Assembly: GCF_001294465.1 (NCBI RefSeq)
Contig: NZ_LGAA01000011.1
Span: 62,001 to 126,000, forward strand
Source of the DNA: Moellerella wisconsensis ATCC 35017
GTDB lineage: Bacteria; Pseudomonadota; Gammaproteobacteria; Enterobacterales; Enterobacteriaceae
DNA length: 64,000 bases
Direction of reading: 5' to 3'
The notes beneath the pieces are model-generated. The model did no database searches and was not told where the DNA came from. It saw only the letters and a list, made by a program, of their open reading frames with translations. A program made the translations under genes and the position numbers. This document shows positions 37,732 to 47,664 of the stretch, in pieces (the first letter of the stretch is position 1; every line of letters starts with the position of its first letter).

Positions 37732-38394
37732 TTAAGCGCTAAAAAATCCACTGCGAGTTAATTCAGCGATCCCAGTAATAATAAATTGAACGCCCATACA
37801 AACTAATAAAAATCCCATGATCCTAGATATAGCATCAATACCATTTTTACCGAAAAATGACATAATCATTCCTGAACTGCGTAAACAGGCCCAGAGAATA
37901 ATAGCAAATATGATAAAGACTAAAGGTGGGGCGATTAATAGAACCCAGTGCGGATAAATATCGGAATTAGAGATGGCTGAAGATGCCATACTGATGATCA
38001 TGGCGATAGTTCCCGGGCCGGCAGTACTTGGCATCGCTAAGGGAACAAAGGCAATATTAGCTGCGTTTTCATTATGCTCTGTGGATGAATGTGCTTTATT
38101 AACCGTGGGTGCCGGAAATAACATCCGAAAACCAATATAAGCGACAATAATTCCTCCAGCTATTCTTAACCCCGGAATTGAGACGCCAAAAGTATTCATA
38201 ATGGCTTGCCCCGCATACCAAGAGACAATCATAATAAAAAAGACATAAATTGGTGTTGATTTGGCGATTCTATTGCACTCTTCTTGAGTCATATTTCCGG
38301 ATAAGCCAAGAAATAAAGCTACCGTAGTCAATGGATTCGATAATGGTAAAAGAACAGCTAAGCCAATACCAATAACAGTTAATAAATCAAACAT
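37732..38394 (-). CDS. marC: MarC family inner-membrane protein
   Basis: A 220-residue, six-segment membrane protein (UPF0056). It is close to E. coli Mar[21 protein letters not shown] near the N-terminus, [20 protein letters not shown], and [20 protein letters not shown]. Despite its name MarC is not shown to cause multiple antibiotic resistance and its role is unknown. It lies 13 bases after the aaeB-like gene on the same strand and is probably the last gene of that operon; in E. coli marC stands beside marRAB instead. Confidence 0.85.
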   Translation of the reverse strand: MFDLLTVIGIGLAVLLPLSNPLTTVALFLGLSGNMTQEECNRIAKSTPIYVFFIMIVSWYAGQAIMNTFGVSIPGLRIAGGIIVAYIGFRMLFPAPTVNKAHSSTEHNENAANIAFVPLAMPSTAGPGTIAMIISMASSAISNSDIYPHWVLLIAPPLVFIIFAIILWACLRSSGMIMSFFGKNGIDAISRIMGFLLVCMGVQFIITGIAELTRSGFFSA

Positions 38395-38407
38395 ATAAAG
38401 TCCTTAA

Positions 38408-40108
38408 TCAAGATTGATACTGTGAGTATGAATAATAATATTTGATCGAACCTATGGCATATCGCAGATATTCATTATCTTGTGCTGATGAAGATAATGA
38501 ACATTGGCTTATGGTCGCAATAATATCGTCTGTTGTATATTTTTCTATCATCATAGACATGGCTGTTAATAATAAATTTTTATGTTCGGAGGTTTCCATC
38601 AGCGCATGCAGACTAATTAACACATGTAACACGTAGAGAGTATTAAGATAATGATTATATTTATTTGGATAAGCATTAATTTTATTAATAGTAATTAAAA
38701 TTGTATTATTTAATTTAGTTGGGTGTTGTGGTTTTTTAATAAAATCGGTAATTTTATTTAGAGTAAATAAGTATCTGTATTTTAAGAGGGTTTGTTCACT
38801 AGTGAAGGGAATTAGAAACAACAGCAAAATAACGATAATGATCGAAAGAAATATACCTAGTGATATATTAGCAAAAAAGAGAAAATCATAATTCATTGGA
38901 TTAGTGAAGTTTATTAGAAAGATGATTGTAATAGACAGCACATGTGAAGCGAGAAAGAGTAATTTACTGCCTGATTTTAATAATCCAAGAATTAAAAATA
39001 GAGGAAAGAGGATCAACCATGCTTGTACTGGACTTTCTGCTTGGATTAAAAAGTAAAATTTTAAGATATAGCTGAAAGTGATCGCGATAATGGAAAGCCC
39101 CATGACGATAAAAGCCAGCATATTGACCTTGGGGAAACTAACCCCAAAAGTGAATGAAATGCTGACCAAAATCGGAAGGACAAAACCGTAGTCCCAGCCG
39201 CTGTTAAGCCAAAATAATAGGCTAATAAATAGGCCTATAAATAACCTAAGCATATTCAGTGCGGCGTTAGTCCAATCAATAAATATAAAGTAACTAGGCC
39301 GATGATTATTTTCATGATTAGCTTTACACGATGTAAAGATAAAATCTTTATATGCACGATAAGACAATATACTTCTGTTGGCTAAGGCGATAATAACAAA
39401 AGTAATTTGTGAGTTTATTTTATTGATGGGAAAAATGGGGTTATTTACAATGCTAAATTTATTTTCATAGGTATTGAACTCATCATAAGCAATAACATTA
39501 GCGATAATCTCGTTTAACTTATTTAATGTTTGGTTTTTATTTTTTTTAACTAAACTAGCCAATAATTGAGTTTTTAAATGAGTAATATCTTTTTTTATTT
39601 CATCAGTTTGCAGTTTTATACGATTATGCGGCGTTATTTTCATTATGAGGGAATAAACTAAAATACCAATCATAATTTCTATTAATCTTTCTTGTGATAA
39701 AGTAAATATAGTTGTCGGGGTTGGTGCTAATGAGGCACCAAAGGCGATAATTGCTGAAGTATAGCCAGATAATGAAAATAAATAAGGCATCATATATTTG
39801 GATATAGACGACAAAAATAGGCACAGAGATACCCAGAGGATAATTAATGAACTAAACCACCAATAATCATTTAAGCTAACATTCGCAATCACGGTTACCG
39901 CAATAACCCCAATCAAGCTACCTATTAAGCGCGCACCCATTTTAGCAAAACTTAATGATACGTTCGGGTAACTAATTATCGCTACGGTCATCATCGACCA
40001 ATAAGGTTTATCAAAACCTAAATATGAGGGAATATACCAAGATAAAAATAGTGCTAACGTATATTTCAGTGCAAATTCCCAAGAATAAATTTTATTATTT
40101 GACATCAT
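38408..40108 (-). CDS. FUSC/AaeB-like inner-membrane efflux protein
   Basis: A 566-residue protein with two blocks of membrane segments (about 15-160 and 290-430) separated by soluble helical regions, the layout of the FUSC/aromatic-acid exporter (AaeB) family. KPYWSMMTVAIISYPNV and GARLIGSLIGVIA are typical of the first block. AaeB-type proteins export aromatic carboxylic acids with a membrane-fusion partner, here the preceding gene. It is shorter than E. coli AaeB (655) and AT-rich, so substrate transfer by name would be a guess. The start codon ATG follows the aaeA-like stop directly (TAAATG). Confidence 0.82.
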   Translation of the reverse strand: MMSNNKIYSWEFALKYTLALFLSWYIPSYLGFDKPYWSMMTVAIISYPNVSLSFAKMGARLIGSLIGVIAVTVIANVSLNDYWWFSSLIILWVSLCLFLSSISKYMMPYLFSLSGYTSAIIAFGASLAPTPTTIFTLSQERLIEIMIGILVYSLIMKITPHNRIKLQTDEIKKDITHLKTQLLASLVKKNKNQTLNKLNEIIANVIAYDEFNTYENKFSIVNNPIFPINKINSQITFVIIALANRSILSYRAYKDFIFTSCKANHENNHRPSYFIFIDWTNAALNMLRLFIGLFISLLFWLNSGWDYGFVLPILVSISFTFGVSFPKVNMLAFIVMGLSIIAITFSYILKFYFLIQAESPVQAWLILFPLFLILGLLKSGSKLLFLASHVLSITIIFLINFTNPMNYDFLFFANISLGIFLSIIIVILLLFLIPFTSEQTLLKYRYLFTLNKITDFIKKPQHPTKLNNTILITINKINAYPNKYNHYLNTLYVLHVLISLHALMETSEHKNLLLTAMSMMIEKYTTDDIIATISQCSLSSSAQDNEYLRYAIGSIKYYYSYSQYQS

Positions 40109-40960
40109 TTAATTTTCAATTATTACCGTGCATGTGGTCCCCGGAATTAAGATATGACTATCATAGTTATCTATTGAGATCTTAATTGGAACTCTTTGTG
40201 CCAGTCTGACCCAAGGATAGGTCGGCTCAACATTTTGTAGCAGCTGATTACCTGTAGTCGCGTTTTTATCTACAATCGCTCTGCCGATACTTTCTACTTT
40301 TCCTTCGAGAGATTGATCATTGCTATAAAGTTTTATAATTGCAGGCTTATTTACTGCAACATTCTTCATTTTTGTTTCTTCTAAATACGCGATAACGTAA
40401 TAGGAATCTTTATCAATAATGGCAAACAGTGGGGTACCAGCATTGATATAATTACCTACCCTTAAACTAAAGTTAGTAATATAGCCATTAACTGGGGAAG
40501 TAATTTTAGTTCGACTAAGATCTAATTGTGCTTTTTCGATTTTTACTTTCGCTAAATCTATTTTCTTAGTAATTGAATCAAGTTTTGCTTTTGAATCTTC
40601 ATATTCTTCTTTTGAAATAGCTTGCTTGGAGAGCTGAGAACGTCTGGCATATTGCTTTTGTACAAAATTATGCTGCACCATTAGATCATTTAACTCTAAC
40701 TGAGCTTGCTTTAATTTTATTTCATAATCTATTTTCTCAATAGAGAATAAAATATCACCTTTTTTAACTTCTTGATTATCAACAATATAAAGATTATCTA
40801 TTTTCCCGGATACCTCCGATGAGATTTCACTGATTTCAGCTCTCACTCGGCCGTCTCGAGTCCATGGGCTTAGCGCATAGTACTGCCATAGCATATAAAT
40901 AGAGGTAATAATAAGTAATACAGAAATAACAATCAGGAGATACTTTTTTAAATTTATCAT
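40109..40960 (-). CDS. AaeA/EmrA-like membrane-fusion protein
   Basis: A 283-residue HlyD-family periplasmic adaptor: one N-terminal membrane anchor (about 4-27), a biotinyl-lipoyl-like segment (NLYIVDNQEVKKGDILFSIE), a coiled-coil hairpin (about 80-140), and a beta-barrel part ending IPGTTCTVII. WTRDGRVRAE after the anchor is characteristic of AaeA/EmrA-type adaptors. The frame extends upstream to 41005, but ATG 40960 overlaps the stop of the upstream DUF1656 gene (ATGA) and gives MINLKKYLLIV, a proper anchor start. Confidence 0.85.
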   Translation of the reverse strand: MINLKKYLLIVISVLLIITSIYMLWQYYALSPWTRDGRVRAEISEISSEVSGKIDNLYIVDNQEVKKGDILFSIEKIDYEIKLKQAQLELNDLMVQHNFVQKQYARRSQLSKQAISKEEYEDSKAKLDSITKKIDLAKVKIEKAQLDLSRTKITSPVNGYITNFSLRVGNYINAGTPLFAIIDKDSYYVIAYLEETKMKNVAVNKPAIIKLYSNDQSLEGKVESIGRAIVDKNATTGNQLLQNVEPTYPWVRLAQRVPIKISIDNYDSHILIPGTTCTVIIEN

Positions 40961-41166
40961 GTGGATAGCCAAAATTTTAGAGCTAAGTGTGTGATTAAAA
41001 AGCAAGTAAATAAAATGGAGATATCAAAAACATTACCCGCATAGTGTAATTTTTTTACTGATCCTACATAACAGATCCGCACTAATAACCAGAGGAAAAA
41101 ACCAAAGAAAAAGACTAAGGTTATCCCCGGTAAATAAACGACTCCGCCCAAAAGAATATCTTTCAT
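40957..41166 (-). CDS. AaeX-like DUF1656 small membrane protein
   Basis: A 69-residue protein with two membrane segments (about 10-32 and 45-66) and LPGITLVFFFGFFLWLLVR in the first, which fits the DUF1656/AaeX family. Such proteins accompany HlyD-FUSC efflux pairs as the first gene, exactly the order seen here. Its specific task is unknown. No aaeR-type LysR regulator lies next to it. Confidence 0.8.
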   Translation of the reverse strand: MKDILLGGVVYLPGITLVFFFGFFLWLLVRICYVGSVKKLHYAGNVFDISILFTCFLITHLALKFWLST

Positions 41167-41529
41167 TTTAACTCACTATAAATTCACGCTATTTTTTAAT
41201 TAATATATTATTTTTATACTAAAAAATAAAGTGTATTTTAAAATACTCGCATTTATTATATCGCAAATTGACTAATTTTGTTTTTTTAGTTGTAAACCAA
41301 TGACGAGTAATTGTAACTATTCTATTCATTAGCTAGGTATGTTTACGTTGAGCAAAATAGCAGAAAGGTCGATTAAAAAAGCACGAAAAGAATAAAAGTA
41401 TATCGATAAATAAAATAACACCAATAAATAAGAGGATAGCGGATAATAAAAGAATGACAATAGCCAAATAATGAGAATATATTGCAATAACGAAGAGAAA
41501 AGAGATTATATGATCAGATAACAATAAAG

Positions 41530-41574
41530 AGCTAAAAATAAAATCGACGGCATTTAAATTAAATACCGTCGATT
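41530..41574 (-). terminator. Terminator of the fruBKA operon
   Basis: AATCGACGG (41542-41550) pairs with CCGTCGATT (41566-41574) with an additional A/T inner stem; on the minus strand TTATTTTTAG follows. The rest of the 41167-41602 gap is AT-rich without a supported gene. Confidence 0.82.
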
Positions 41575-41602
41575 AATATTGACAGGTTAACGGTTAGAAA
41601 GA

Positions 41603-43321
41603 TTAAGCCATGCTAGCCATTTCTTTTTGCGCTTCCTGAGAACTGCGTTTTTTAATAACCGCATACAGAATACCGCTGACCGCTGTACCCGCAATAATTG
41701 CTAGCAGATACATCAACACGTGGTTGATAGCGCCTGGAATTAATAGCACGAACAGACCACCGTGAGGTGCCATTAACTGAATACCAAAGTACATAGACAG
41801 TGCGCCAGTTAACGCGCCACCGATAATACAACTTGGTAATACACGGATAGGATCTTTCGCGGCAAACGGGATTGCCCCTTCAGAGATAAAGCACAGACCG
41901 AGAACAAAAGAAGCTTTACCGGCTTCGCGCTCTGCGGGCACAAATTTATGGCGAGCTATTAAGGTGGCAACGCCCATCGCCAGTGGTGGAACCATACCGG
42001 CTGCCATAATTGCAGCCATAGGCGCATAGGTTTGTGAACTCAGCAAACCAACACCAAAAGCATACGCGGCTTTATTTAATGGACCACCCATATCGGTACA
42101 CATCATCGCCCCCAATACTGCGCCAAGAATGACTGCATTGGTGGTTCCCATGGTATTCAGCCAGTGAGTTAACCAATCCATTAACCATGCGACTGGGCTA
42201 CCGATGACATAAATCATCGCCAAACCTGTCACCAAGGTCGAAATTAATGGTACGATCAAGATAGGTTTTAGGGCTTCCATGGTTTGAGGCAGTTTCAACT
42301 TGGTGCTGACAAAGTGCGCACAGTAACCGGCTAAGAAACCCGAAATAATACCACCGAGGAAACCGGCACCTAAGGTTGTGGCTAACACACCGCCCACTAA
42401 CCCCGGGGTGATCCCGGTACGATCTGCAATCGAATAAGCAATATATCCCGAGAGTACCGGCACCATTAATGCCAGCGCTGTGCCACCACCGATGAGTTTC
42501 AGCGCCCAAGCTAATGAACCTTCCACATTGGCCGCATCTAGCCCGAAAGCAAAAGACAGTGCCATACACAGACCACCGGCAACTACCATCGGCAGCATAT
42601 AAGACACCCCGGTTAGCAGATGGCGATAAACACCGCGTTTTTCTCCCTTGCTGCTCGATGCCTCAGAAGAGGAGCCACCGGAGGCTTGGAACACACGAGC
42701 CTCTTTCAGCGCTTTATCCATTTCTTGCGCGGTTTTCTTCAATGCCGCACTGGTTGACGTACGATACATACGTTTGCCGGCAAATTTATCCACATTAACT
42801 TCAATATCGGCAGCCACGATCACCAAATCTGCCTGAGCAATTTCTTCGGCACTGATTTCGTTCCCTACACCGACAGAGCCGCGGGTTTCGACTTTAATTT
42901 GCCAGCCGCGTTTTTTGGCTTCGGCTTCTAACGCCTCGGCAGACATGTAAGTATGGGCAACACCTGTTGGGCAAGCTGTAACCGCTAATACCGACATTTT
43001 GCCTGAATTTGCGCTGTTTTCTGGCGCTTGAGCATTGGTGCTATTATTTTCAGGGCGATAAACAGCAGCTTGCGTTTTAGCATTGGCAATCATTGCCGCA
43101 GGGGTACGGATTGCCTCTTCGATAGCCGCAAAATAGACATTTTTTCCGTTTAAATCGATGCCGCTAGGTGCATGATTACCGGCAACTATCACTAACTCGG
43201 CTTGATTAATATCATCGACGACTACCAGCCCATTATCAGCGGCAACACTTTTTAATGCCTGACTAGCCATCATGGCCGCAGCAGGGCCTTGTGCGCTATT
43301 GGCGATAATAAATGTTTTCAT
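41603..43321 (-). CDS. fruA: Fructose PTS EIIB'BC component FruA
   Basis: Imports fructose and phosphorylates it to fructose 1-phosphate. The 572-residue protein has an N-terminal degenerate EIIB' domain (1-95), an Ala/Asn-rich linker, the EIIB domain with phosphorylated Cys117 (VTACPTGVAHTYMS), and an EIIC membrane domain (about 230-560) with several segments. Last gene of fruBKA, 11 bases after fruK. Order and length fit E. coli (563). Confidence 0.95.
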   Translation of the reverse strand: MKTFIIANSAQGPAAAMMASQALKSVAADNGLVVVDDINQAELVIVAGNHAPSGIDLNGKNVYFAAIEEAIRTPAAMIANAKTQAAVYRPENNSTNAQAPENSANSGKMSVLAVTACPTGVAHTYMSAEALEAEAKKRGWQIKVETRGSVGVGNEISAEEIAQADLVIVAADIEVNVDKFAGKRMYRTSTSAALKKTAQEMDKALKEARVFQASGGSSSEASSSKGEKRGVYRHLLTGVSYMLPMVVAGGLCMALSFAFGLDAANVEGSLAWALKLIGGGTALALMVPVLSGYIAYSIADRTGITPGLVGGVLATTLGAGFLGGIISGFLAGYCAHFVSTKLKLPQTMEALKPILIVPLISTLVTGLAMIYVIGSPVAWLMDWLTHWLNTMGTTNAVILGAVLGAMMCTDMGGPLNKAAYAFGVGLLSSQTYAPMAAIMAAGMVPPLAMGVATLIARHKFVPAEREAGKASFVLGLCFISEGAIPFAAKDPIRVLPSCIIGGALTGALSMYFGIQLMAPHGGLFVLLIPGAINHVLMYLLAIIAGTAVSGILYAVIKKRSSQEAQKEMASMA

Positions 43322-43332
43322 AGGTCCTTTCC

Positions 43333-44283
43333 TTATTCGGCTTCTGCGTTGAAAGGTTGAAGATCAACTCGCGCCATCATTTTGGCTAGCTGTTCGCGAT
43401 CAGAGAAACCCACATTCGGTTGTGAAACGGCCAACGCAGCAACTGCGGTGGCTAAACGTAAGGTATGTTCACTGGTTTGACGCATCATCAAGCCGTAAAT
43501 CAATCCTCCCACCATTGAGTCGCCGGCACCTACAGTGCTGACTACTTCACATTTTGGTGGTTTGGCTAACCATGCACCGGAGGAGTTAACCCACATTGCG
43601 CCTTTTTCACCTAATGAGATAACCACGTGCGCAATACCTTGATTACGCAGTTGATTCGCCGCTGCAACCACATCTTTCAGGGTTGGCAGAGGTTTGCCTG
43701 CCCAAATTTCTAATTCACGGTGATTCGGTTTAACTAGCCATGGTGAAGCTTTCAAGCCGGCAACCAGTGCGTCGCGGCTGCTATCAAAAATAACACACAT
43801 GCACTCGTTGCGTAGGCGTTCCATCCATTGAGTGAAGTCATTTAATGCCACGCCTGCCGGTAAGCTACCGCTGACACAGATCATATCAAATTGACCCGCC
43901 CAGCTTAGCGAATCACTGGCAAAACGTTGCCAATCGGCTTTTGTTACTTCGAATCCTGAAAAATTAAAGTCTGTGACAACTCCGTCACCTTCCGTCAATT
44001 TAACGTTGATGCGGGTGCGGCCTTCGACGACTTGGAAGCGATTAGCAATACCGGTTTCGCTGAATACTTTTTGGAATCCGTCTTGGTTTTCTTTCCCCAA
44101 GAAACCGCCCACAGTCACATCGATACCTAAGTTTTTCAGAACCTTGGCGACGTTAATTCCTTTACCAGCCGCGTGTAAACCGGCGGTTTTTACCAGATTA
44201 ACTTCACCACGTTCGATTTCAGGCACTAAACCGACCAGATCATAGGCTGGATTTAGGGTAATTGTTGCAACTCTGCGGCTCAT
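43333..44283 (-). CDS. fruK: 1-phosphofructokinase FruK
   Basis: Phosphorylates fructose 1-phosphate to the 1,6-bisphosphate; the change in fructose 1-phosphate also sets Cra activity. A 316-residue PfkB-family kinase with [24 protein letters not shown] and the catalytic [13 protein letters not shown]. The start overlaps the fruB stop by four bases. Confidence 0.95.
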   Translation of the reverse strand: MSRRVATITLNPAYDLVGLVPEIERGEVNLVKTAGLHAAGKGINVAKVLKNLGIDVTVGGFLGKENQDGFQKVFSETGIANRFQVVEGRTRINVKLTEGDGVVTDFNFSGFEVTKADWQRFASDSLSWAGQFDMICVSGSLPAGVALNDFTQWMERLRNECMCVIFDSSRDALVAGLKASPWLVKPNHRELEIWAGKPLPTLKDVVAAANQLRNQGIAHVVISLGEKGAMWVNSSGAWLAKPPKCEVVSTVGAGDSMVGGLIYGLMMRQTSEHTLRLATAVAALAVSQPNVGFSDREQLAKMMARVDLQPFNAEAE

Positions 44284-45428
44284 GCGACCTCCTCGCCAAG
44301 ACCTTCGCGGATGGCATTACCGATAGTTTCCAAGGCGACTTGCGCATCCGGGCCTTCCACATTAATACGTAAACGGTGACCTTTTTTCACCCCAAGGCTG
44401 ACGACTTTCATCAGGCTACGGCCATTAACCGGTACACCTGAGCCATCGAGATTAGTTACGGTCACCGCACTGTCGAATTTTTTAATTGTGCTCACCAGCA
44501 TAGTGCTTGGACGAGTATGCAGACCGTGTGCATTGCGGATCACGAATTCTTCACTTAGCCCACTTTCAGGTTGTTGTGCGCCGCTATTTTCATTATTGAG
44601 TAAATTAACTAATGTTTCTGCATCAGTAATTTTTAGCATGTTGGCTGCGTGTTGCTGTAACAAAATTTGGCTTAAATTATTCAATACCGCTTCAGGCTGA
44701 TTATCCGCCATCGCGACAGTAACTAACATAGCGACGGCATGTTCATCCTGCGTCGAGAAAATTTCTTGGGGGGTTGCAATGGCGATAGCACTGCCAAGAT
44801 TCCCAACAGGGCTATCACTTAACCAAATACCTTGGCCTAAATGCAGCGGTTGATGGGTTAACGCGTGTGTAATGAACTCATTGGCGATCGCGCCAGTTTG
44901 TTGTAAGCGCGCAATATTCATCGCTTGCAACACGTTCAGGCTGTGCGCATCCATGCCTAAAGACAGAGTTTGCGGAGAAAAAGCCAAGGCTTGGCTAGTT
45001 TTTTCGCCCATTAATAAACTGCGTAATGTCTCGGCAGAGTCTGTTTTTGCCATTTCGGCAGCAATAGCTTCATCGCTCAGTACTTTAGTGAGCTGACGTA
45101 ATAAAGATAAATGCTCGTTTGATTGCGCAGCGATACCGATAACGATATATGCGGTTTGATCATCACCCCAATTAACGCCCGCTGGAAATTGGAATACCGC
45201 CACACCGGTTTTTAATACTTGATCACGAGTATCAGTGGTCCCGTGCGGGATAGCGATACCATTACCCAGATAGGTCGGTGCCTGATTTTCTCGGTTTAGC
45301 ATGCCTTGGACATAGCCATCTTTGACATATCCGGCTTCAGTCAGCGCAGCGGCGACCTGTTTAATGGCGCTTTCTTTATTCTGTGCTGTGGCTGCAAGAT
45401 GGATATCTTGTGTTAACAGGTTAAACAT
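44280..45428 (-). CDS. fruB: Fructose PTS diphosphoryl-transfer protein FruB (EIIA-M-FPr)
   Basis: Relays phosphate from enzyme I to FruA. The 382-residue protein consists of an EIIA domain with phosphorylated His62 (AIPHGTTDT), a central M domain and a C-terminal HPr-like FPr domain with His304 ([10 protein letters not shown]), as in E. coli FruB (376). It is the first gene of fruBKA and lies behind two Cra boxes. Confidence 0.95.
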   Translation of the reverse strand: MFNLLTQDIHLAATAQNKESAIKQVAAALTEAGYVKDGYVQGMLNRENQAPTYLGNGIAIPHGTTDTRDQVLKTGVAVFQFPAGVNWGDDQTAYIVIGIAAQSNEHLSLLRQLTKVLSDEAIAAEMAKTDSAETLRSLLMGEKTSQALAFSPQTLSLGMDAHSLNVLQAMNIARLQQTGAIANEFITHALTHQPLHLGQGIWLSDSPVGNLGSAIAIATPQEIFSTQDEHAVAMLVTVAMADNQPEAVLNNLSQILLQQHAANMLKITDAETLVNLLNNENSGAQQPESGLSEEFVIRNAHGLHTRPSTMLVSTIKKFDSAVTVTNLDGSGVPVNGRSLMKVVSLGVKKGHRLRINVEGPDAQVALETIGNAIREGLGEEVA

Positions 45429-45454
45429 AATATCTCCTGATCATTACTGATAAA

Positions 45455-45467
45455 GAATCGATTCAGC
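45455..45467. promoter_or_regulatory. Cra (FruR) operator, promoter-proximal
   Basis: GAATCGATTCAGC, on the minus strand GCTGAATCGATTC, matches the Cra consensus (GCTGAATCGNTTCA). It lies 27 bases before the fruB start, as in E. coli where two Cra operators repress fruBKA. Confidence 0.8.
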
Positions 45468-45528
45468 TTAATATTATGTTTAACAACGGCTTGTTGCATT
45501 GCGCTGCATTTGCCGTTCTCATCGAGAC

Positions 45529-45540
45529 TGAATCGATTCA
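45529..45540. promoter_or_regulatory. Cra (FruR) operator, distal
   Basis: TGAATCGATTCA, a perfect palindrome. Its centre is 75 bases from the centre of the proximal Cra site, both being identical over GAATCGATTC. Confidence 0.8.
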
Positions 45541-45749
45541 AATTACGTATACAATGTACTCGAACAAATAATGATCTGACTAATGAAGTGATTCGATAAT
45601 GTGATCCGAATCGCATAAAAAGATAGTATCAGCCAGAGAGGCTGAAAGTTGCTGAAGTTTGTATTACGGCCAATATTTTAGCAGTAGATTTATAGAATTC
45701 AACCTCAAGCTGTGGGCAAAAGATAGCTGCGGTTATCCATTGTCTTTAT

Positions 45750-45779
45750 TTGATAGGTTTATAGAGTAAAGTATATACT
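45750..45779 (+). promoter_or_regulatory. Strong sigma-70-like promoter facing an apparently gene-free region
   Basis: TTGATA (45750-45755), an 18-base spacer and TATACT (45774-45779): five of six matches at both boxes. It fires rightward, away from fruB, with an expected start near 45786. No protein-coding frame of note follows. Confidence 0.55.
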
Positions 45780-45785
45780 GAGGCA

Positions 45786-46076
45786 CATTATACAACATAA
45801 GAGTGTTACCCGCAGAGAGCGTAAGGCATAACATCGAGAGTGGCTGAATTTTGATCAGATTAGCCTTGATCCTCACGACGCGCTGAATAGCGATTTAACG
45901 CGGATTTATTCGTAAGTAAAATAAAAAAGAGAATAAAATTATTGAGTTATGCTAATGTTCTCAAAGAAAATAATTGGTGAGGCAGATAGCTTTTAAGATA
46001 ATCGCCGAGTTAACGGCTGATAATTTGCTGAAGTAGAGAAACAAAAAGCTGAAATAAATTTCAGCTTTTTTATTTC
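45786..46076 (+). ncRNA. Candidate small RNA, about 290 nt
   Basis: This segment runs from the promoter above to a strong terminator hairpin. It contains no supported open frame except a 15-codon one near 45950. Local inverted repeats such as GCCG...CGGC near 46005-46020 are visible, but I recognise no known RNA family. The terminator could instead belong to ybcJ-folD on the other strand, which is why confidence is low. Confidence 0.3.
46043..46074. terminator. Bidirectional rho-independent terminator
   Basis: AAAAAGCTGAAAT pairs with ATTTCAGCTTTTT, followed by T-rich sequence on both strands. On the minus strand it can end folD-ybcJ transcripts, 230 bases past ybcJ; on the plus strand it would end the small-RNA candidate. 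Confidence 0.85.
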
Positions 46077-46170
46077 TCTTAGCACTTGCCAAATTAATCT
46101 TTATCACTTGCTACATTACAGGCTAATTACTGGCGACTGAATGCATCTTATCGCCTGACTTTATTGCCAT

Positions 46171-46295
46171 TAAATATAGCGAGGCAATAGCCGCACAATA
46201 TAGCGATAGACTGTAGCTACAGAGCCAGGCAATCATGCCATACAATATAGTGTAGCGAGATAATATAGTGTAGCGATACAGTGCAGCTACAGCCA
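46171..46295. repeat. Degenerate short direct repeats downstream of ybcJ
   Basis: AATATAGTGTAGCGA occurs at 46244-46258 and 46262-46276; shorter versions (AATATAGCGA) occur near 46173 and 46197; GTAGCTACAG and GCAGCTACAG recur near 46213 and 46283. The array has the same character as the 14-bp repeat after ybbP (shared GCCGCACA), suggesting slippage-prone sequence. Confidence 0.6.
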
Positions 46296-46304
46296 GCGAC
46301 AGAA

Positions 46305-46517
46305 TTAAGCGTTGATCTCAATTTGTTGATCGCCCAAAGAAACCACTTTGCCCGCGGTAATTTTGCAACGTTTACGTGTTTCAATTTGCCCATCAACAGA
46401 CACTAAGCCTTCTGCAATGATGGCTTTCGCCGCGGCACCGCTTTCTGCCCAGCCTTCTATTTTCAATAGGTCACAAAGTTCGATATGAGGGTGACCCTCA
46501 AGATGGAAGATATCCAT
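46305..46517 (-). CDS. ybcJ: YbcJ, small S4-like RNA-binding protein
   Basis: A 70-residue protein with an alpha-L (S4-type) RNA-binding fold: IELCDLLKIEGWAESGAAAK, then VDGQIETRKRCKITAGKVV. The molecular target is unknown; structural work on E. coli YbcJ noted RNA binding. The frame is open back to 46583, but ATG 46517 gives MDIFHLEGHPH, matching the 70-residue E. coli protein, and leaves a 13-base gap to folD. Confidence 0.92.
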   Translation of the reverse strand: MDIFHLEGHPHIELCDLLKIEGWAESGAAAKAIIAEGLVSVDGQIETRKRCKITAGKVVSLGDQQIEINA

Positions 46518-46530
46518 GTTATTCCTTAGA

Positions 46531-47397
46531 TTATTTATTATCAGTATCGTGATACTCTTCGCACGCTTGCAGAGTATTTTCAATCAATGTTGCGACGGTC
46601 ATCGGGCCGACACCGCCAGGAACTGGCGTTATCCATGCAGCATGCTTCGCAGCCTGTTCGAAATCGATATCCCCGGTAACTTTACCGTTCTCTAAGCGGT
46701 TAATACCCACATCAATTACGATTGCTCCCGGTTTAATCCAGTCTCCCGGAATAAAATTCGGTTTACCCACAGCCACTACTAATAAATCGGCTTGTCTGAC
46801 ATGTTGTTCGAGATTTTTAGTAAAACGGTGTGTAACCGTAGTGGTACAGCCTGCCAGCAGCAGCTCCAAGCTCATCGGGCGACCAACAATATTGGACGCA
46901 CCCACAATAACTGCGTTTAAGCCATAAGTATGAATACCACTGCGCTCTAGCAAAGTGACAATACCGCGCGGCGTGCAGGGACGTAAACGCGGTGCGCGTT
47001 GACACAGGCGGCCTACATTATAGGGATGAAAACCATCCACATCTTTATCTGGATGAATGCGTTCGATAACTTTTACATTATCAATCCCCGCGGGTAAGGG
47101 CAGTTGCACTAAAATTCCGTCGATTTCGCGATCGTTATTCAGTGTATCTATAAGCTTGAGCAATTCTGCTTCAGTAGTGGTGTCCGGTAAATCGTATGAA
47201 CGCGAGATAAAACCCACTTCTTCACAGGCACGGCGTTTACTGCCGACATAGATCTGTGATGCGGGATTAGCACCGACTAAAATTACGGCCAAACCGGGAG
47301 CGCGTTTACCTTGAGCCAGACGCAGACTGACTTTCTCCGCAACTTCTTGCCTGATTGTCTGCGCAATCGATTTCCCATCTATAATTTTTGCTGACAT
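46531..47397 (-). CDS. folD: Methylenetetrahydrofolate dehydrogenase/cyclohydrolase FolD
   Basis: Bifunctional enzyme that oxidises 5,10-methylene-THF and hydrolyses the product to 10-formyl-THF. The 288-residue protein has the active-site lysine segment [36 protein letters not shown], the NADP-binding [12 protein letters not shown] and [14 protein letters not shown]. Same length as E. coli (288). As in E. coli it adjoins ybcJ and lies close to argU. Confidence 0.96.
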   Translation of the reverse strand: MSAKIIDGKSIAQTIRQEVAEKVSLRLAQGKRAPGLAVILVGANPASQIYVGSKRRACEEVGFISRSYDLPDTTTEAELLKLIDTLNNDREIDGILVQLPLPAGIDNVKVIERIHPDKDVDGFHPYNVGRLCQRAPRLRPCTPRGIVTLLERSGIHTYGLNAVIVGASNIVGRPMSLELLLAGCTTTVTHRFTKNLEQHVRQADLLVVAVGKPNFIPGDWIKPGAIVIDVGINRLENGKVTGDIDFEQAAKHAAWITPVPGGVGPMTVATLIENTLQACEEYHDTDNK

Positions 47398-47587
47398 CTA
47401 TTATCTAATCCATTCGTGAAACATTGGTATGGTGACTATTTTGGCAGAACTCAGCGCATCTGTCAGTCTTAATAATATTACACAAAATGAGCAATCAATA
47501 ATTTTAGGCAATAAAAGCGATTGACTACCGGCTCAGCAACCGTATAATCCAACGCTATCAGCCAGATAGGCTGAAGCCATCCTCAAG

Positions 47588-47664
47588 GCGCCCTTAGCTC
47601 AGTTGGATAGAGCAACGGCCTTCTAAGCCGTAGGTCGCAGGTTCGAATCCTGCAGGGCGTACCA
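47588..47664 (+). tRNA. argU: tRNA-Arg (anticodon UCU)
   Basis: A 77-base cloverleaf. The acceptor stem GCGCCC(T) pairs with the bases before ACCA, and CCA is encoded. The D-arm is AGCTCAGTTGGATAGAGCA, the anticodon stem ACGGC/GCCGT encloses loop CTTCTAA (anticodon TCT), and the T-loop is GTTCGAATC. Reads the rare AGA/AGG codons. Its position after folD equals E. coli argU, the attachment site of the DLP12 prophage. Confidence 0.96.

Noticed and set aside
41333-41524. 63-codon hydrophobic frame on the minus strand between aaeX and fruA
   Set aside because: TTG start with no Shine-Dalgarno, and the hydrophobicity follows from extreme AT richness.
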